The notes: generated by a model not told the origin, from the sequence alone. Positions 7,424 to 17,839 are shown, counted from the stretch's first letter. The stretch is DNA of 64,000 nt from Cytophagales bacterium (GCA_022360055.1 JAKSDO010000096.1:1-64000); one strand, 5' to 3'. Translations and numbers: made by a program.

Positions 7424-7897
7424 CTACTTGACGTATTCTTTCCTTCTCAGGATCGTCTCAATAAACTTCCGCTCATTTTCCGTATTGAAAACCTTAAAGG
7501 GAAGGTAAATCAATTGGACTTTTGACATCCATAGGACAAATCCGTTTTTCAACTTCCTGGCGCGACGTATCTGCTCCCACTTGATGGGCATTCCCTGCTT
7601 TGTATTGATTTTTATTAAGATTTGCTGGCTTGTAATTTCATAGCTCAATCGCTCAAAAAGTATTTTTCCCTGCTCCAATTGAGTAATTCCGGCAAACTGG
7701 ATCAGCCAGAATAGAATGTAAATCGCATAGGCGATCAAAGCGCCGGTAATCCACCAGTGTGACCAGATGAAAATTGCGGGAAGCATAAGCCCCAACGCAA
7801 TTAGGATCACCCACCATTGTTGCCGAATCACCCCTGCCAGGGCAATTTTGATATATTGTTTGGTTTCAAGCTTATATTTTCTCGTTTTTACTATCAT
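7424..7897 (-). CDS. YcxB-like membrane protein
   Basis: 157 residues with two adjacent TM helices (WWVILIALGLMLPAIFIW at about 28-45; ITGALIAYAIYILFWLI at 50-66), followed by a cytoplasmic beta domain. LSYEITSQQILIKINTKQG, then IKWEQIRRARKLKNGFVLWM and LPFKVFNTENERKFIETI, is the standard YcxB-like layout (strand, WxxI, FxLY/W, P..F). Function of the family is unknown. Convergent with the SpeE-like gene, 14 bp between stops, so not part of the psp cluster. Confidence 0.8.
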   Translation of the reverse strand: MIVKTRKYKLETKQYIKIALAGVIRQQWWVILIALGLMLPAIFIWSHWWITGALIAYAIYILFWLIQFAGITQLEQGKILFERLSYEITSQQILIKINTKQGMPIKWEQIRRARKLKNGFVLWMSKVQLIYLPFKVFNTENERKFIETILRRKEYVK

Positions 7898-8016
7898 TTT
7901 GGTTCCAATTTTTTTGGGGGCACAAATCTACATGGAATCTATGAGATAATTACACAAATTAGCCCCATTAATTCATATCATTTACGTTTTCGAGTCTTTT
8001 CCAAATTGGATTTAAG

Positions 8017-8883
8017 CTATTTCTCAATCTCAGCTTTTAGGCTCATATCCAGACTTTTTACCGAATGTGTAAGTGCTCCAATGGAAATATAATCAACTCC
8101 CGATTCCGCTATTTCCAAAATATTCTTTTCCGTAATTCCACCGGATGCTTCTGTTTTCATTTTCCCGTCGATCAACCCGACAGCTCTTTTTATTGTTGCG
8201 GCATCCATATTATCCAGCATCACAATGTCAGCGCCCCTGGTGACCAGCACTTCGGCTACTTCTTCAAGATTTCTGGTTTCAACCTCAATTTTCAAGCGCT
8301 TGCCCGTTTTATCCAAATACTCATTTGCAGAGGTTATCGCATTGGTAATTCCACCTGAATAGTCGATGTGATTGTCCTTGAGCATGATCATATCGTACAG
8401 AGCGAAGCGGTGATTGGCGCCTCCTCCAATAATTACGGCCCATTTTTCCAAAGGCCTTAGATTAGGCGTTGTCTTGCGGGTATCCAGAATCTTTGCGCCG
8501 GTATGTTCGATAAGTTCGCATAGATGATTCGTATAGGTGGCAATGCCACTCATCCGCTGCATGCAATTCAGCACAAGCCGTTCTGCTCCTAAAATCGACC
8601 TGACCTGACCCTTTACTTCAAAAGCGATCTCACCAACGCCAACTTTGTCACCGTCTTTTTTAAAGAAATCTATTGAAAGGAGCGGATCAATCTTTCCGAA
8701 AATTTCCGCGGCCAGCTCCAGTCCTGCAACGACGCCGCTTTCTTTTAGTTTCAGTTGTGCTTTCCCAAGCAATTCTGCCGGAATGGTTGATAATGAAGAG
8801 TGATCACCTTCACCGATATCTTCTTGAATAGCCTGATTAATGAAGCTATCCATATATTCTTTTGTAACGTAACTCGGTTTCAC
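8017..8883 (-). CDS. nadC: Nicotinate-nucleotide pyrophosphorylase (carboxylating)
   Basis: Quinolinate phosphoribosyltransferase of NAD biosynthesis: quinolinate plus PRPP gives nicotinate mononucleotide, CO2 and PPi. Clear family signatures are present: EDIGEGDHSS, ERLVLNCMQRMSGIAT, ILDTRKTTPNLRPLEKWAV, GGGANHRFALYDMIMLKDNH, IEVETRNLEE, IVMLDNM and EASGGITEKNI. I chose the GTG at 8883 (reads VKPSYVTKEYMDSF); an ATG at 8907 adds an unlikely MLIFYFCG, and an ATG at 8853 is also possible. It follows the DUF4783 gene by about 60 bp on the same strand, a pairing common in Bacteroidota. No other nad genes are in view. Confidence 0.95.
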   Translation of the reverse strand: MKPSYVTKEYMDSFINQAIQEDIGEGDHSSLSTIPAELLGKAQLKLKESGVVAGLELAAEIFGKIDPLLSIDFFKKDGDKVGVGEIAFEVKGQVRSILGAERLVLNCMQRMSGIATYTNHLCELIEHTGAKILDTRKTTPNLRPLEKWAVIIGGGANHRFALYDMIMLKDNHIDYSGGITNAITSANEYLDKTGKRLKIEVETRNLEEVAEVLVTRGADIVMLDNMDAATIKRAVGLIDGKMKTEASGGITEKNILEIAESGVDYISIGALTHSVKSLDMSLKAEIEK

Positions 8884-8946
8884 GCCGCAAAAATAGAAAA
8901 TGAGCAAAGAAAAAATATGATTGAGTGGAAAGAATAACCGGAAAAG

Positions 8947-9354
8947 TTACTCTCTGCTAAAATCTATCGAGTCAACAAGGTAATCTTCACCGAATTTCTT
9001 GATCAAAATCCAAACCCTAAATGAACCATCTTCAAAGGTATATTTTCCGATGACATAAGTTAAGCCTTGTTTTGAAGCTCCTTTATGAATGTACTGAAAA
9101 TCTGTCGGCGGGTATTTTTTGAAAAACTCCTTGAGTACCAATTCTGCCTGAGAGCGACTGTAATTTGATTTTTCTCCTTCAAAATTGAGTTCAACCATGG
9201 CGTTAAAATTTTTCACAAATTCCTTTGAACTCCCGGCTTTCAATGCAGCCCGCATATTATTGATGACTTCACTTTGCGCATAAGCTCCCTGAAAAAGCCC
9301 AAGGCTACATACAAAAGTACCAACAAAAAAATAATACCTAACTGATCTTTCCAT
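8947..9354 (-). CDS. DUF4783 secreted protein upstream of nadC
   Basis: 135 residues with a signal peptide (FFVGTFVCSLGLFQGAYAQS, cleavage near residue 27). The mature part is a small NTF2/SnoaL-like alpha+beta fold (VINNMRAALKAGSSKEFVKN; ELVLKEFFKKYPPTDFQYIH; WILIKKFGEDYLVDSIDFS), matching DUF4783. Members are typically encoded next to nadC in Bacteroidota; no function is established. Divergent from gpmA across 157 bp. Confidence 0.85.
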   Translation of the reverse strand: MERSVRYYFFVGTFVCSLGLFQGAYAQSEVINNMRAALKAGSSKEFVKNFNAMVELNFEGEKSNYSRSQAELVLKEFFKKYPPTDFQYIHKGASKQGLTYVIGKYTFEDGSFRVWILIKKFGEDYLVDSIDFSRE

Positions 9355-9470
9355 CTGACCTGCTCAAAATAACGAAAAAATAAAGCTAAATCTATGCCAG
9401 TATTTGATTAATTTTGCAGCAAATATAAGAATGCGCTTACTTATATTCTTTCAACGCACAAATTTTGATT

Positions 9471-9478
9471 TATTTTTG
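9471..9478 (+). promoter_or_regulatory. Candidate -7 promoter box of gpmA
   Basis: TATTTTTG matches the Bacteroidota sigma-A -7 consensus TAnnTTTG and lies 34 bp before the gpmA ATG. I could not find a clear TTTG-type -33 element at the expected 19-21 bp spacing, so this is only a candidate. Confidence 0.35.
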
Positions 9479-9511
9479 GAAATCCTTGTTTAATAGAAAA
9501 ATCAATTAAAT

Positions 9512-10258
9512 ATGTACAAACTAGTTTTGTTAAGACACGGCGAAAGCCAGTGGAACATGGAAAACAGGTTTACGGGCTGGGCCGATGTAGATCTTACCGA
9601 CAAAGGAAAAGAAGAGGCAAAAGCTGCTGGTGAATTGCTGAAAAGTGAAGGATTTAAATTTGACAAAGCTTTTACTTCATTTCAAAAAAGGGCCATAAGA
9701 ACACTCTGGATTACACTGGATGGAATGGACCTTATGTGGATTCCTGTCGAGAGATCCTGGAAATTGAACGAAAGATTCTATGGCGGGTTAACTGGTATGA
9801 ACAAAGCAGAAACAGCTAAGAAATATGGTGATGATCAGGTTTTAATATGGAGACGAAGCTATGACATTCCTCCTCCTGAACTGGATAAATCAAGCGAATA
9901 TTATCCCGGAAATGATCCGAGATACGCTGATCTGACCGATGAAGAGCTCCCGACAACCGAATGCCTGAAAGATACGGTCGCAAGGGTTGTGCCTTATTGG
10001 GAAGGCGTCATCGCTCCTGAAATCAAGGCGGGTAGAAATTTGATTATTGCTGCTCATGGAAATAGCTTAAGAGCCCTGGTTAAATATCTCGATGAAATGA
10101 CCGAAGAAGCTATCCTTAAACTAAATATTCCTACCGGTGTACCATTGGTTTATGAGCTGGATGAAAACTTGAAGCCAATCAAGCATTATTATTTGGGAGA
10201 CCAGGAAGCTCTTGCCGCAAAACTTCAGGCAGTAGCAAATCAAGGGAAAGCAAAGTAA
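9512..10258 (+). CDS. gpmA: 2,3-bisphosphoglycerate-dependent phosphoglycerate mutase
   Basis: Glycolytic enzyme interconverting 3- and 2-phosphoglycerate through a phosphohistidine. 248 residues, the normal length for dPGM. The phospho-accepting His9 is in [10 protein letters not shown], followed by [14 protein letters not shown]. The acid/base Glu is in [14 protein letters not shown] and the second catalytic His in [17 protein letters not shown]. It sits 7 bp before the next lipoprotein gene, so the two may share a transcript. tpiA, another glycolytic gene, lies about 8 kb away. Confidence 0.96.
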   Translation: MYKLVLLRHGESQWNMENRFTGWADVDLTDKGKEEAKAAGELLKSEGFKFDKAFTSFQKRAIRTLWITLDGMDLMWIPVERSWKLNERFYGGLTGMNKAETAKKYGDDQVLIWRRSYDIPPPELDKSSEYYPGNDPRYADLTDEELPTTECLKDTVARVVPYWEGVIAPEIKAGRNLIIAAHGNSLRALVKYLDEMTEEAILKLNIPTGVPLVYELDENLKPIKHYYLGDQEALAAKLQAVANQGKAK

Positions 10259-10265
10259 TCGGGCA

Positions 10266-10844
10266 TTGAATCGTTGGTTGATTTACCTTGTTTTATGGTT
10301 CGTTTGGTCTTGTGCACCAAGCAATAACAGAAAGGAAAAGTCGGCTAAATTCTATGATATAAACGGACTGGTGGACGAGCAAATACATTGGCTGAGTTCC
10401 ATCAGTCCTTCCGTATCCAAAACGGCGACAATCAACGGCAAAAAAGAACAGCGTCGAATCCGGCCAATGGATTCGGTAGGCTGGGCCAAAGAATTGACTA
10501 TATTCAAATCGGCCGATATAAACCGTTCCATACTCAGTGACAGTTATTCCATAGCTGAATCGATAGATTCGAATGCTACCAGGGTTGTTTATCAAAGTAA
10601 ATACCCTGCATCAACTGAAGTTGAAGAGCTTGTGATTGAGCTTGACAAAAACCGGAAACCAGTTAGAATTCATGCCAGGCTCGACAATAGCAATGAACTT
10701 TTCAACAGCGCAAAAATCATTGAGTTAAATTTCAGGGATGTAGAAGGCCGACGTTTAATTTCCAGCTACCATACAGAAGGGTGGCAAAAAATGATCTCTA
10801 AAGATACTGCTTCCTATGTAGTAAGATCGGAAATAACCTATTGA
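10266..10844 (+). CDS. Putative lipoprotein downstream of gpmA
   Basis: 192 residues with a lipoprotein signal (WLIYLVLWFVWSCAP, lipobox Cys16). The start is TTG (LNRWLIY), the only start giving a complete signal peptide. The mature part is mixed alpha/beta (INGLVDEQIHWLSSISPSVS; RVVYQSKYPASTEVEELVIE; RRLISSYHTEGWQKMIS). No named domain recognised; similar unnamed lipoproteins occur in Cytophagales as far as I recall. Close coupling to gpmA (7 bp) probably reflects co-transcription rather than function. Confidence 0.75.
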   Translation: MNRWLIYLVLWFVWSCAPSNNRKEKSAKFYDINGLVDEQIHWLSSISPSVSKTATINGKKEQRRIRPMDSVGWAKELTIFKSADINRSILSDSYSIAESIDSNATRVVYQSKYPASTEVEELVIELDKNRKPVRIHARLDNSNELFNSAKIIELNFRDVEGRRLISSYHTEGWQKMISKDTASYVVRSEITY

Positions 10845-10964
10845 ATCTATTCTCAATTTACCGGGAATTGATCCGGTACATACGGTCAGGTATCAATATT
10901 AGCATGTTCAATCTCATAAATGATTTCAAATAAACATCGATGATTCTTCGGTGCCCGATGCTCC

Positions 10965-11885
10965 TTAAATCTCTAACAAGGCCTCCAAAAACCGCATATT
11001 GTGCCTGGGCTGCTTGACTACAATGGTTGGTATTTGGGAGTTTTGCATAATGAGCTTTTCGGAAATGCTTCCCAGCAAAACCGCCGCAGCCTGGGTTCTT
11101 CCCTTGGAACCGACAGCAATTGCCGTTGATTTATTCTTCAGTGCAAATTGATATATTTTTTTTGCTATGTCATTTTTCCTGTCAAGGACAAAATCGGCCA
11201 CCATATTTACACCATCGGTATCAAATTCGGAAATAAATTCGTTAAAAGAATCTTTAGCATTTTGCTTCATAATATCCGCAAATTCTTCGTACGACTTGCC
11301 AGACACATGGTACCCGGTAGGCACATGATAGACATTAAGAAATGTGATTTTCAATCCAGGGACTTTGTCAGCAATAAACAGGGCGTACTCCACTGCAAGC
11401 TTTGAAGCGTCGGAAAAATCGATCGGCACAAGTAATCTTTTCAGCAACTCCGGTAAAACTTCCGGTACGAAAACGACCGTACACGGTGCAAGCTTTACAA
11501 TTTTGCTGCTTACAATTCCATGCCCGTCGAGGCCTGATTTTCTTCCCAGCACAATCATATCCACTTCTTTGATCCTGGCCCATTTCAGTATCTTATCCGT
11601 AGCATCTCCATCCGTAACCTTTATTTCATAATCGACGTTGAGCTGGTTGCCGGCCTCCTCATCAATGGTAAATTTGATTTCATTCTTAGTAGCCTCATCC
11701 ATTGGTGCAACGAGGTTGGGATATTTCTCAATAATCTCATCAGGCAATTCCATATTTTTCATTACATTGATGAAATAAACCTTGTCTATTGTAATCCTAT
11801 TGCTCAGGTAGGTGATGTACCTGACGAGGCTCTCATCCATTTCAGTCAAGTCAACAGCAACGAGTATTCTTTTGATATCTTCCAT
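10965..11885 (-). CDS. Universal stress protein, tandem UspA domains
   Basis: 306 residues made of two UspA domains (about 1-143 and 147-295). The second domain carries the ATP-binding motif G-2x-G-9x-G-S exactly (GSKGRTQAAAVLLGS near residues 258-272). The first has GRKSGLDGHGIVSS at the same place, which departs from the motif and may not bind nucleotide the same way. Tandem Usp proteins respond to stress or energy limitation. Monocistronic, convergent with the gpmA pair. Confidence 0.92.
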   Translation of the reverse strand: MEDIKRILVAVDLTEMDESLVRYITYLSNRITIDKVYFINVMKNMELPDEIIEKYPNLVAPMDEATKNEIKFTIDEEAGNQLNVDYEIKVTDGDATDKILKWARIKEVDMIVLGRKSGLDGHGIVSSKIVKLAPCTVVFVPEVLPELLKRLLVPIDFSDASKLAVEYALFIADKVPGLKITFLNVYHVPTGYHVSGKSYEEFADIMKQNAKDSFNEFISEFDTDGVNMVADFVLDRKNDIAKKIYQFALKNKSTAIAVGSKGRTQAAAVLLGSISEKLIMQNSQIPTIVVKQPRHNMRFLEALLEI

Positions 11886-12095
11886 AAAAAATGATTAATT
11901 ATTCAATTCGATTATAAAATTCAATTTATCTGCTTTTCATGAATTTTGTTAATTTATCCATGTTAATTTTTCAAAACTATAGGACGCCCATTACCGATTA
12001 GTCCGCTTTCCGGATATTCGATAAAGAAAACATGACGATTGTTAAATATCTCGCAGATTCCATGTATAATTGCATGCTTATAGCCAATAATTGTT

Positions 12096-12443
12096 GTGAA
12101 CGAAGCAGAGGAAAGCCATTCATTTCTGGAGCGGTTAAAAAAGAAGTGGGGTTTGAAAAACCTTTTCCAGGTCATTATCATTTTAATCGTATTTAGTCTC
12201 ACAGGTATGACCGTTGTTGTGATCAGGCCTGTCATTTTCTCATGGTTCGGGTTTAATGAACAGACTCCTTTTTGGCTCAAGACCATTACTTACATCCTGC
12301 TTATTTTTCCCATGTACCAGATTCTCATATTGGTGTATGGTACTCTTTTTGGTCAGTTCGCCTTCTTTTGGGAGAAAGAAAAAAAATTGTTTAAAGTGCT
12401 TTCCAGACCATTCAGACCAAAAACCAATCGCAATTACAATTAA
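12096..12443 (+). CDS. DUF6787 small membrane protein
   Basis: 115 residues with two TM helices (FQVIIILIVFSLTGMTVVVI at about 24-44 and ITYILLIFPMYQILILVYGT at about 65-85) and basic, aromatic flanks (LERLKKKWGLKN; FFWEKEKKLFKVLSRPF). The RLKKKWGLKN...TLFGQFAFFWEKEK pattern fits DUF6787, a family found mostly in Bacteroidota. Function unknown. The start is GTG; no in-frame ATG exists upstream before a stop. Confidence 0.8.
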   Translation: MNEAEESHSFLERLKKKWGLKNLFQVIIILIVFSLTGMTVVVIRPVIFSWFGFNEQTPFWLKTITYILLIFPMYQILILVYGTLFGQFAFFWEKEKKLFKVLSRPFRPKTNRNYN

Positions 12444-12502
12444 ATAGAAATTAGCTTTTGCTGATTTTTATCAATGATTAAATTGGGCGAAAAATTGGTA
12501 AA

Positions 12503-13402
12503 ATGTCCAGATCTGTAGCGTTAGTGCTTTCCAGCGGAGGGGCCAGGGGTTATGCGCATATTGGTGTGATCGAAGCACTGGAAAGACATGGTTTCTCCAT
12601 TAAATCGGTGACAGGATGCTCTATGGGAGCGGTAGTCGGTGGAATTTATGCAGCCGGAGGACTGGACAAATTCAAAGCGTGGGCATGTAAACTCGAGCGA
12701 ACAGATGTTTTCAAACTATATGATTTTGTTTTCTCCAGCCAAGGCCTGATCCGCGGTGAACGTGTCTTCAAGCAAATCGAGTCCTACATTCCGGATAGAA
12801 ATATTGATGAGCTAAAAATTCCGTTTAAAGCTCTGGCGACGGATCTGAACGCACAAAAAGAAATTATATTTTCAACCGGCAGTCTGTACAGAGCGCTAAG
12901 AGCAAGCTCGACGATTCCGGCTGTCGTAAAACCCACGGAGTTTGAAGGGCTTGAATTACTGGATGGAGGAATTTTAAATCCCTTGCCCATTAACCACGTC
13001 ACTAAAGACGACAATGATCTGATTGTTGCAGTCGATGTAAATGCACGTATTCCATACGATCATTCAAGGCGAACCAAAACCGAAATAGCCGAAGACAGGA
13101 AATTCAGCATTCACCTGGAAAAGTTGGCTAAAAAATGGTTTCGTAAAGAGACCAAACGGATCAATTCATCCAAAAAGAAGTTAGGTTTCTTTGATTTGAT
13201 GATGAAATCCATAGATATGATGCAGGATCGAATTACAGAAAACATCATCGATCGATATCCTCCCGATATCTTGGTGCAGATATCGAGATCGGCATGTTCC
13301 ACATTTGATTATTACAAGGCAGAAAAACTAATTGAAGAGGGGAAAACAGCGTTTGAAAAGGCATGGATAAAATTTACGGGGAATTCATATGTTGAGCGTT
13401 AG
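12503..13402 (+). CDS. Patatin-like phospholipase (RssA/NTE type)
   Basis: 299-residue Ser-Asp dyad lipid hydrolase. Oxyanion loop GGARGYAHIG at 12-21, nucleophile Ser40 in GCSMG and catalytic Asp154 in LLDGGILNPLP. The length and order fit bacterial patatin-like esterases of the RssA group, cytosolic or membrane-associated. Its last 14 bases overlap the start of the following methyltransferase gene, indicating translational coupling. Confidence 0.93.
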   Translation: MSRSVALVLSSGGARGYAHIGVIEALERHGFSIKSVTGCSMGAVVGGIYAAGGLDKFKAWACKLERTDVFKLYDFVFSSQGLIRGERVFKQIESYIPDRNIDELKIPFKALATDLNAQKEIIFSTGSLYRALRASSTIPAVVKPTEFEGLELLDGGILNPLPINHVTKDDNDLIVAVDVNARIPYDHSRRTKTEIAEDRKFSIHLEKLAKKWFRKETKRINSSKKKLGFFDLMMKSIDMMQDRITENIIDRYPPDILVQISRSACSTFDYYKAEKLIEEGKTAFEKAWIKFTGNSYVER

Positions 13403-14012
13403 TGTCAAAGAGCTGAATCACCTTCTTGGAAACATTGACATTTATTTGCTCGATCAAATTTTGAAGGCTAGGTTTCACAAAAGCCATAAAATTCTGGATG
13501 CGGGATGCGGGGAAGGAAGAAATCTCATTTATTTCATCAGGAATGGCTATCGGATTTGGGCTATCGATAGAGATGTCGACGCTATCCAGATGCTAAAATA
13601 CCTTGTAAAATCCATAGATAAGGAATATCCGATTAACAGATTCATCTCAGGGCATGTTGAAAATTTGCCCTATAACGACGAAGAGTTTGATGCCGTTATC
13701 TCAAGCGCTGTGCTTCATTTTGCAGAAAACCAAAGCCACTTTTTATCCATGATCGGAGAAATGGTCAGGATACTAAAACCAGGAGGTACTCTTTTTGTTC
13801 GAATGGCTGCGGATATGGGGATGGAAGATAAAATTCAACCTTTAAAAGATGGGAAATTCCTGCTCCCCGATAAGTCAGTGAGGTATCTCCTCACCAGGCA
13901 ACAGCTTTATGAGATCATAAACGATTTTGGATTCGGATTCATCGAACCTTTTAAAACCGTGATAGTCGATGAAAAACGGTGCATGTCAACATTGGTGTTG
14001 AAGAAGCTCTAA
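13389..14012 (+). CDS. Class I SAM-dependent methyltransferase
   Basis: 207 residues, Methyltransf_11/25 type. Motif I is ILDAGCGEGRNLIYF at about 37-51, an acidic residue ends strand 2 (IWAIDRDVDAI), motif IV is DAVISSAVLHFAEN and motif V/VI MVRILKPGGTLFVRM. The layout is TehB/UbiE-like but no specific substrate motif is seen. The ATG overlaps the patatin gene by 14 bp, so a linked role in lipid or small-molecule modification is possible but not shown. Confidence 0.88.
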   Translation: MLSVSVKELNHLLGNIDIYLLDQILKARFHKSHKILDAGCGEGRNLIYFIRNGYRIWAIDRDVDAIQMLKYLVKSIDKEYPINRFISGHVENLPYNDEEFDAVISSAVLHFAENQSHFLSMIGEMVRILKPGGTLFVRMAADMGMEDKIQPLKDGKFLLPDKSVRYLLTRQQLYEIINDFGFGFIEPFKTVIVDEKRCMSTLVLKKL

Positions 14013-14500
14013 ACAAAGTTAATCCGATTTACGTACCGGAATTTTGCAAAATGGGTTCGAATGCATTTCGAAGCGATTGAATAATTAGTCATTAAGCATC
14101 GGGTTATCCCGATTATCGCTTTAAACATTGCTCAAACCTGCCTTGCCGTTGACTGGGATCAGGAAGAGCGATCAAAAGAATATATCCCAAATGTAGTTCC
14201 TGTAAGTTTAAAAGTAATGATCGGCCCATGAGCACCTGCTTGCGGCAGAAGTCCGTCTTCCGTTTGGTTGACCTGTCCGCCCGGGCGGGAAAAATTGTGA
14301 ATTTTCAGGTTAACTCAAACTTCGTTGAGCGCATGATCCAAAATTCCACGCCGTAGTGAGGACACGCTAAAAAAGTCGGGTGCAAGTAAGCTACTGCTTT
14401 GGGTGTTTCTTACCGCAGAGCGGCTTACGATTCCATTAAGGACAGCGGAAGAGCATGTGAAGCTAAAAATCACAAATCAAATTTCATAAGAAACATGGAA
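14013..14500. other. 488-bp convergent spacer with palindromes
   Basis: No gene seen. ATCGGG-TTAT-CCCGAT (14098-14113) is a short hairpin 85 bp after the methyltransferase stop and could be a weak terminator. A perfect 14-bp palindrome, TCCGCCCGGGCGGA-type, lies near 14278-14292. It is followed by AATTTTCAGGTTAACTC, which recurs in similar form near 62854-62871. An imperfect stem (GTAAGC...GCTTAC) spans about 14384-14430. I found no tRNA, 4.5S RNA, tmRNA or RNase P signature. Confidence 0.5.
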
Positions 14501-17116
14501 TCAATCTCCTCCCCTTAAGATGGCCTTCATTTCGTTGATCTTCAATAAAGCTTCGATTGGCGAGATTGTATTTACATCTATTTTACTTAACAGCCCCCGT
14601 ACTTCTTCCATCCTTGGATCCGCCTCAAACATACTCAACTGATAATTGCGCTTTGGAATATCCTCAATTTTTTTATCGGTATGTCTACTGATCTTTTCCT
14701 TTTCCAAATGCTGCATAATCTCATTGGCCCGGATCACAATAGGGTTGGGCATACCTGCCATCTGCGCTACATGAATACCAAAACTATGCTCGCTCCCGCC
14801 TTCTTTGAGCTTTCTCAAAAAAATGATCTTGTCTCCGGCTTCTTTGACCGAAACATTGAAATTCTTTATTCTGGGAAAGTCATTGGTGAGTTGATTGAGT
14901 TCATGGTAATGCGTTGCAAAGAGCGTTTTGGCTTTATGCTTATGGTTGTTGTGCAGAAATTCCACAATAGACCAGGCAATGGATATGCCATCATATGTGC
15001 TTGTCCCACGTCCTATTTCATCCATTAAAACCAAACTGCGATCGCTCAGATTGTTCAGAATGCTGGCCGTCTCGGTCATTTCCACCATGAAGGTCGATTC
15101 GCCTTTTGCAATATTATCGGACGCGCCTACCCTCGTAAATATTTTGTCAATGATACCAACAGAAGCCAGAGATGCCGGCACGAAACAACCGATCTGCGCC
15201 ATAAGCGCTATAAGGGCGGTTTGCCTGAGCAGGGCAGATTTACCGGCCATATTAGGTCCGGTAATAATCATGATTTGTTGCGTGTCATTGTCCAAAAAAA
15301 CGTCGTTCGGAACATATTCTTCGCCCAAAGGCAATTGTTGCTCGATCACGGGATGGCGCCCTTGTTTGATATCGAGTACTTTTTCGTCGGTGACCTTTGG
15401 CTTTACATAATTCTGGCTGTAGGCCAGGTTGGCAAACGCAAGGAGGCAATCGATCGAAGCAATGGCCTTGGCATTTTGTTGGATCATTCCGACAAAATCG
15501 GTTGCGCTTTCCACGAGCTCATTGAAAATTCTCTGCTCGATGATATGAATTTTATCTTCGGCCCCCAGAATCTTTTCTTCGTATTGTTTAAGCTCTTCAG
15601 TGATATATCGTTCCGCATTTACGAGTGTCTGTTTCCTTATCCAATCCTGTGGAACTTTATCTTTATGACTGTTTGTTACCTCAAGATAATATCCAAAAAC
15701 TTTATTGTAAGCAATTTTTAAAGATGCAATTCCGGTATTCTGTATTTCTCTTTGCTGGATTTGGACGAGAAAATCCTTACCTGAAAATGCAATTTTTCTC
15801 AATTCATCCAATTCGGGATCCACGCCGTCTTTGATTAAATTACCCAGATTTGAGACGATTGGAACTTCCTCTTTTAGCTCGGCTTCGATTTTATTTAAAA
15901 GAAATTCGCAGGGATTTATCTGATCTGCTAATTTTTGAAGCTGTGGAACATTGCTATCGGAAAGAACCGCTCTTATCGGAATAATCTGCATCAACGATTT
16001 TTTAAGTAAAATCATTTCACGGGGATTAATCCTCCCGACAGCAACTTTGCTGATTAATCGTTCCAAATCGGCAATATGCTTTAGGCGCTCTTCCAATTGG
16101 TCCCGCAATTCTTCGTTATTATAGAATGCTTCGACCACCTGCAACCGTTCATTGATCGGATTTTTCTCCTTCAACGGCATGATCAGCCATTTTTTCACGA
16201 GGCGGCCTCCCATAGGTGTGATGGATTTATCGAGGATATCAATTAAAGGGACTCCGCCTTCCTGCTGCGGATAAATCAATTCCAGATTTCGAATGGTGAA
16301 TTTATCCAACCATACATATTTTTCTTCTTCTATCCTTGAAATGGAGGAGATATGCTTAATCTCTTTATGTTCCGTTTCCTCCAGATAATACAGGATCGCT
16401 CCGGAAGCAATAATTCCTGCCCTCAAATTTTCAATACCAAATCCTTTTAAAGATGTTGTCCGAAAATGATTTGTAAGTATTTCATAGGCATAGTCAAACG
16501 CATATACCCAGTCGTCGGGAGTAAATGTATTGTATTTATCTTTAAAGAAATCCTCAAATTCCTTTCGTTTTGCTTTCGAGTAGATGATCTCTGACGGATT
16601 GAAATTTTGAAGGAGATTATCAATATATTCAAGTGTGCCCGTGGAAGTATAAAACTCTCCGGTCGAAACATCCAAAAAGGCAACACCTGAATCGTTTCCG
16701 TCTATGTGGACGGATGCCAGGTAATTGTTGGTTTTTTTTTCTAATACATTGTCATTAAACGAAAGTCCCGGAGTAACTAATTCGGTTACCCCTCGCTTTA
16801 CAATGCCCTTTACTGTTTTAGGATCTTCAAGCTGATCACAGATTGCAACCCGGTTGCCGGCTCTTACCAGTTTTGGTAAATAGGAATCCAACGAATGATG
16901 AGGAAATCCAGCCAGCTCGATATGAGACGCCGCACCGTTTGCCCTTTTGGTGAGCACAATGTCCAGGATCTTACTTGCTTTGATGGCATCTTCACCAAAT
17001 GTTTCGTAAAAATCACCAACGCGAAATAGCAAAAGAGCACCCGGATGCTTGGCCTTGATGGCATTATATTGTTTCATCAAGGGTGTTTCCTTTGGCGTTG
17101 ACTTTGTCTTGGACAT
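14501..17116 (-). CDS. mutS: DNA mismatch repair ATPase MutS
   Basis: 871 residues, the normal length for MutS1. The mismatch-reading F-x-E motif is at residues 36-38 ([11 protein letters not shown]). Connector, lever and clamp domains follow. The ATPase has Walker [14 protein letters not shown], Walker [17 protein letters not shown] and the switch [10 protein letters not shown]. The C-terminal helix-turn-helix region carries HVAQMAGMP. Binds base mismatches and recruits MutL. Single gene, divergent from the SpoU methyltransferase; its start and that gene's are about 95 bp apart. Confidence 0.98.
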   Translation of the reverse strand: MSKTKSTPKETPLMKQYNAIKAKHPGALLLFRVGDFYETFGEDAIKASKILDIVLTKRANGAASHIELAGFPHHSLDSYLPKLVRAGNRVAICDQLEDPKTVKGIVKRGVTELVTPGLSFNDNVLEKKTNNYLASVHIDGNDSGVAFLDVSTGEFYTSTGTLEYIDNLLQNFNPSEIIYSKAKRKEFEDFFKDKYNTFTPDDWVYAFDYAYEILTNHFRTTSLKGFGIENLRAGIIASGAILYYLEETEHKEIKHISSISRIEEEKYVWLDKFTIRNLELIYPQQEGGVPLIDILDKSITPMGGRLVKKWLIMPLKEKNPINERLQVVEAFYNNEELRDQLEERLKHIADLERLISKVAVGRINPREMILLKKSLMQIIPIRAVLSDSNVPQLQKLADQINPCEFLLNKIEAELKEEVPIVSNLGNLIKDGVDPELDELRKIAFSGKDFLVQIQQREIQNTGIASLKIAYNKVFGYYLEVTNSHKDKVPQDWIRKQTLVNAERYITEELKQYEEKILGAEDKIHIIEQRIFNELVESATDFVGMIQQNAKAIASIDCLLAFANLAYSQNYVKPKVTDEKVLDIKQGRHPVIEQQLPLGEEYVPNDVFLDNDTQQIMIITGPNMAGKSALLRQTALIALMAQIGCFVPASLASVGIIDKIFTRVGASDNIAKGESTFMVEMTETASILNNLSDRSLVLMDEIGRGTSTYDGISIAWSIVEFLHNNHKHKAKTLFATHYHELNQLTNDFPRIKNFNVSVKEAGDKIIFLRKLKEGGSEHSFGIHVAQMAGMPNPIVIRANEIMQHLEKEKISRHTDKKIEDIPKRNYQLSMFEADPRMEEVRGLLSKIDVNTISPIEALLKINEMKAILRGGD

Positions 17117-17212
17117 TCCTTCCGATTATCGATTAATGATGAACAGATGCGAAGATATTTATTCTATTTTTGCTCTGAAAATTTATTGATATTAAAATTC
17201 TCCCGAAATAGT

Positions 17213-17743
17213 ATGAGGAAATTGCGAAATGAAGAATTGAGCCGGCTGTCTGTTGAAGAGATGAAAAATGTTGAAAAAAATCCTCTAATAATTGTGCTGG
17301 ACAATATCAGAAGTATGCACAACGTCGGCTCAGCATTTCGAACTGCGGATGCATTTCTTTGTACAGGAATCATTTTATGTGGCATTACGGCGCAACCTCC
17401 ACATCGTGAAATTCACAAAACCGCACTTGGCGCTACGGAAACAGTTGATTGGGAATATTATCAAAGATCTGCAGATGCGATCGAATCTTTAAAAATGCAG
17501 GGTTACAAGGTGGCGAGTGTCGAGCAGGCGGATGAGAGTATTTCCCTGGAAAAATTCGAATTGAGATCTCGCGAGAAATTAGCACTTGTCTTCGGCAATG
17601 AAGTGAAGGGCGTTGCCGATGAGATCGTCGAGAATTCTGACTATGTAATTGAGATCCCGCAATTTGGCACCAAGCACTCCATCAATGTTTCCGTATCGAT
17701 TGGGGTAGTGATATGGGATCTGATCAAAAAATTAAAGTATTAA
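17213..17743 (+). CDS. RNA methyltransferase, TrmH/SpoU (SPOUT) family
   Basis: 176 residues from the ATG at 17213 (MRKLRNEELSRLSVEE), chosen because the upstream in-frame extension to 17147 codes for an unlikely hydrophobic peptide. SPOUT motifs: NIRSMHNVGSAFRTADAF (motif 1, catalytic Arg/Asn), LALVFGNEVKGVADEIV (motif 2) and IEIPQFGTKHSINVSVSIGV (motif 3), forming the trefoil-knot SAM site. Members methylate ribose 2'-O positions of tRNA or rRNA; the target cannot be told here. It lacks an N-terminal substrate domain, so it is the short TrmL/TrmH-like form. Confidence 0.93.
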   Translation: MRKLRNEELSRLSVEEMKNVEKNPLIIVLDNIRSMHNVGSAFRTADAFLCTGIILCGITAQPPHREIHKTALGATETVDWEYYQRSADAIESLKMQGYKVASVEQADESISLEKFELRSREKLALVFGNEVKGVADEIVENSDYVIEIPQFGTKHSINVSVSIGVVIWDLIKKLKY

Positions 17744-17746
17744 ATA

Positions 17747-17839
17747 TCCCCGGTTCGGGGACCTGATGAGCGGTAAATTTCGCGCGTGAAGGGACACAAA
17801 AAAATGGACGGACGATCCGGTATTGGAAACAATCGTCCG
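17747..17839. other. Hairpins after the SpoU methyltransferase
   Basis: TCCCCG-GTT-CGGGGA lies within 17747-17761, directly after the gene stop, and may act as a terminator, though without a T-run. A second stem CGGACGAT (17809-17816) with ATCGTCCG (17832-17839) has eight perfect pairs and a 15-base loop. No open reading frame is associated. Confidence 0.4.

Noticed and set aside
14384-14430. Imperfect GTAAGC...GCTTAC stem as a structural RNA
   Set aside because: Mismatched, and no known small-RNA signature nearby.
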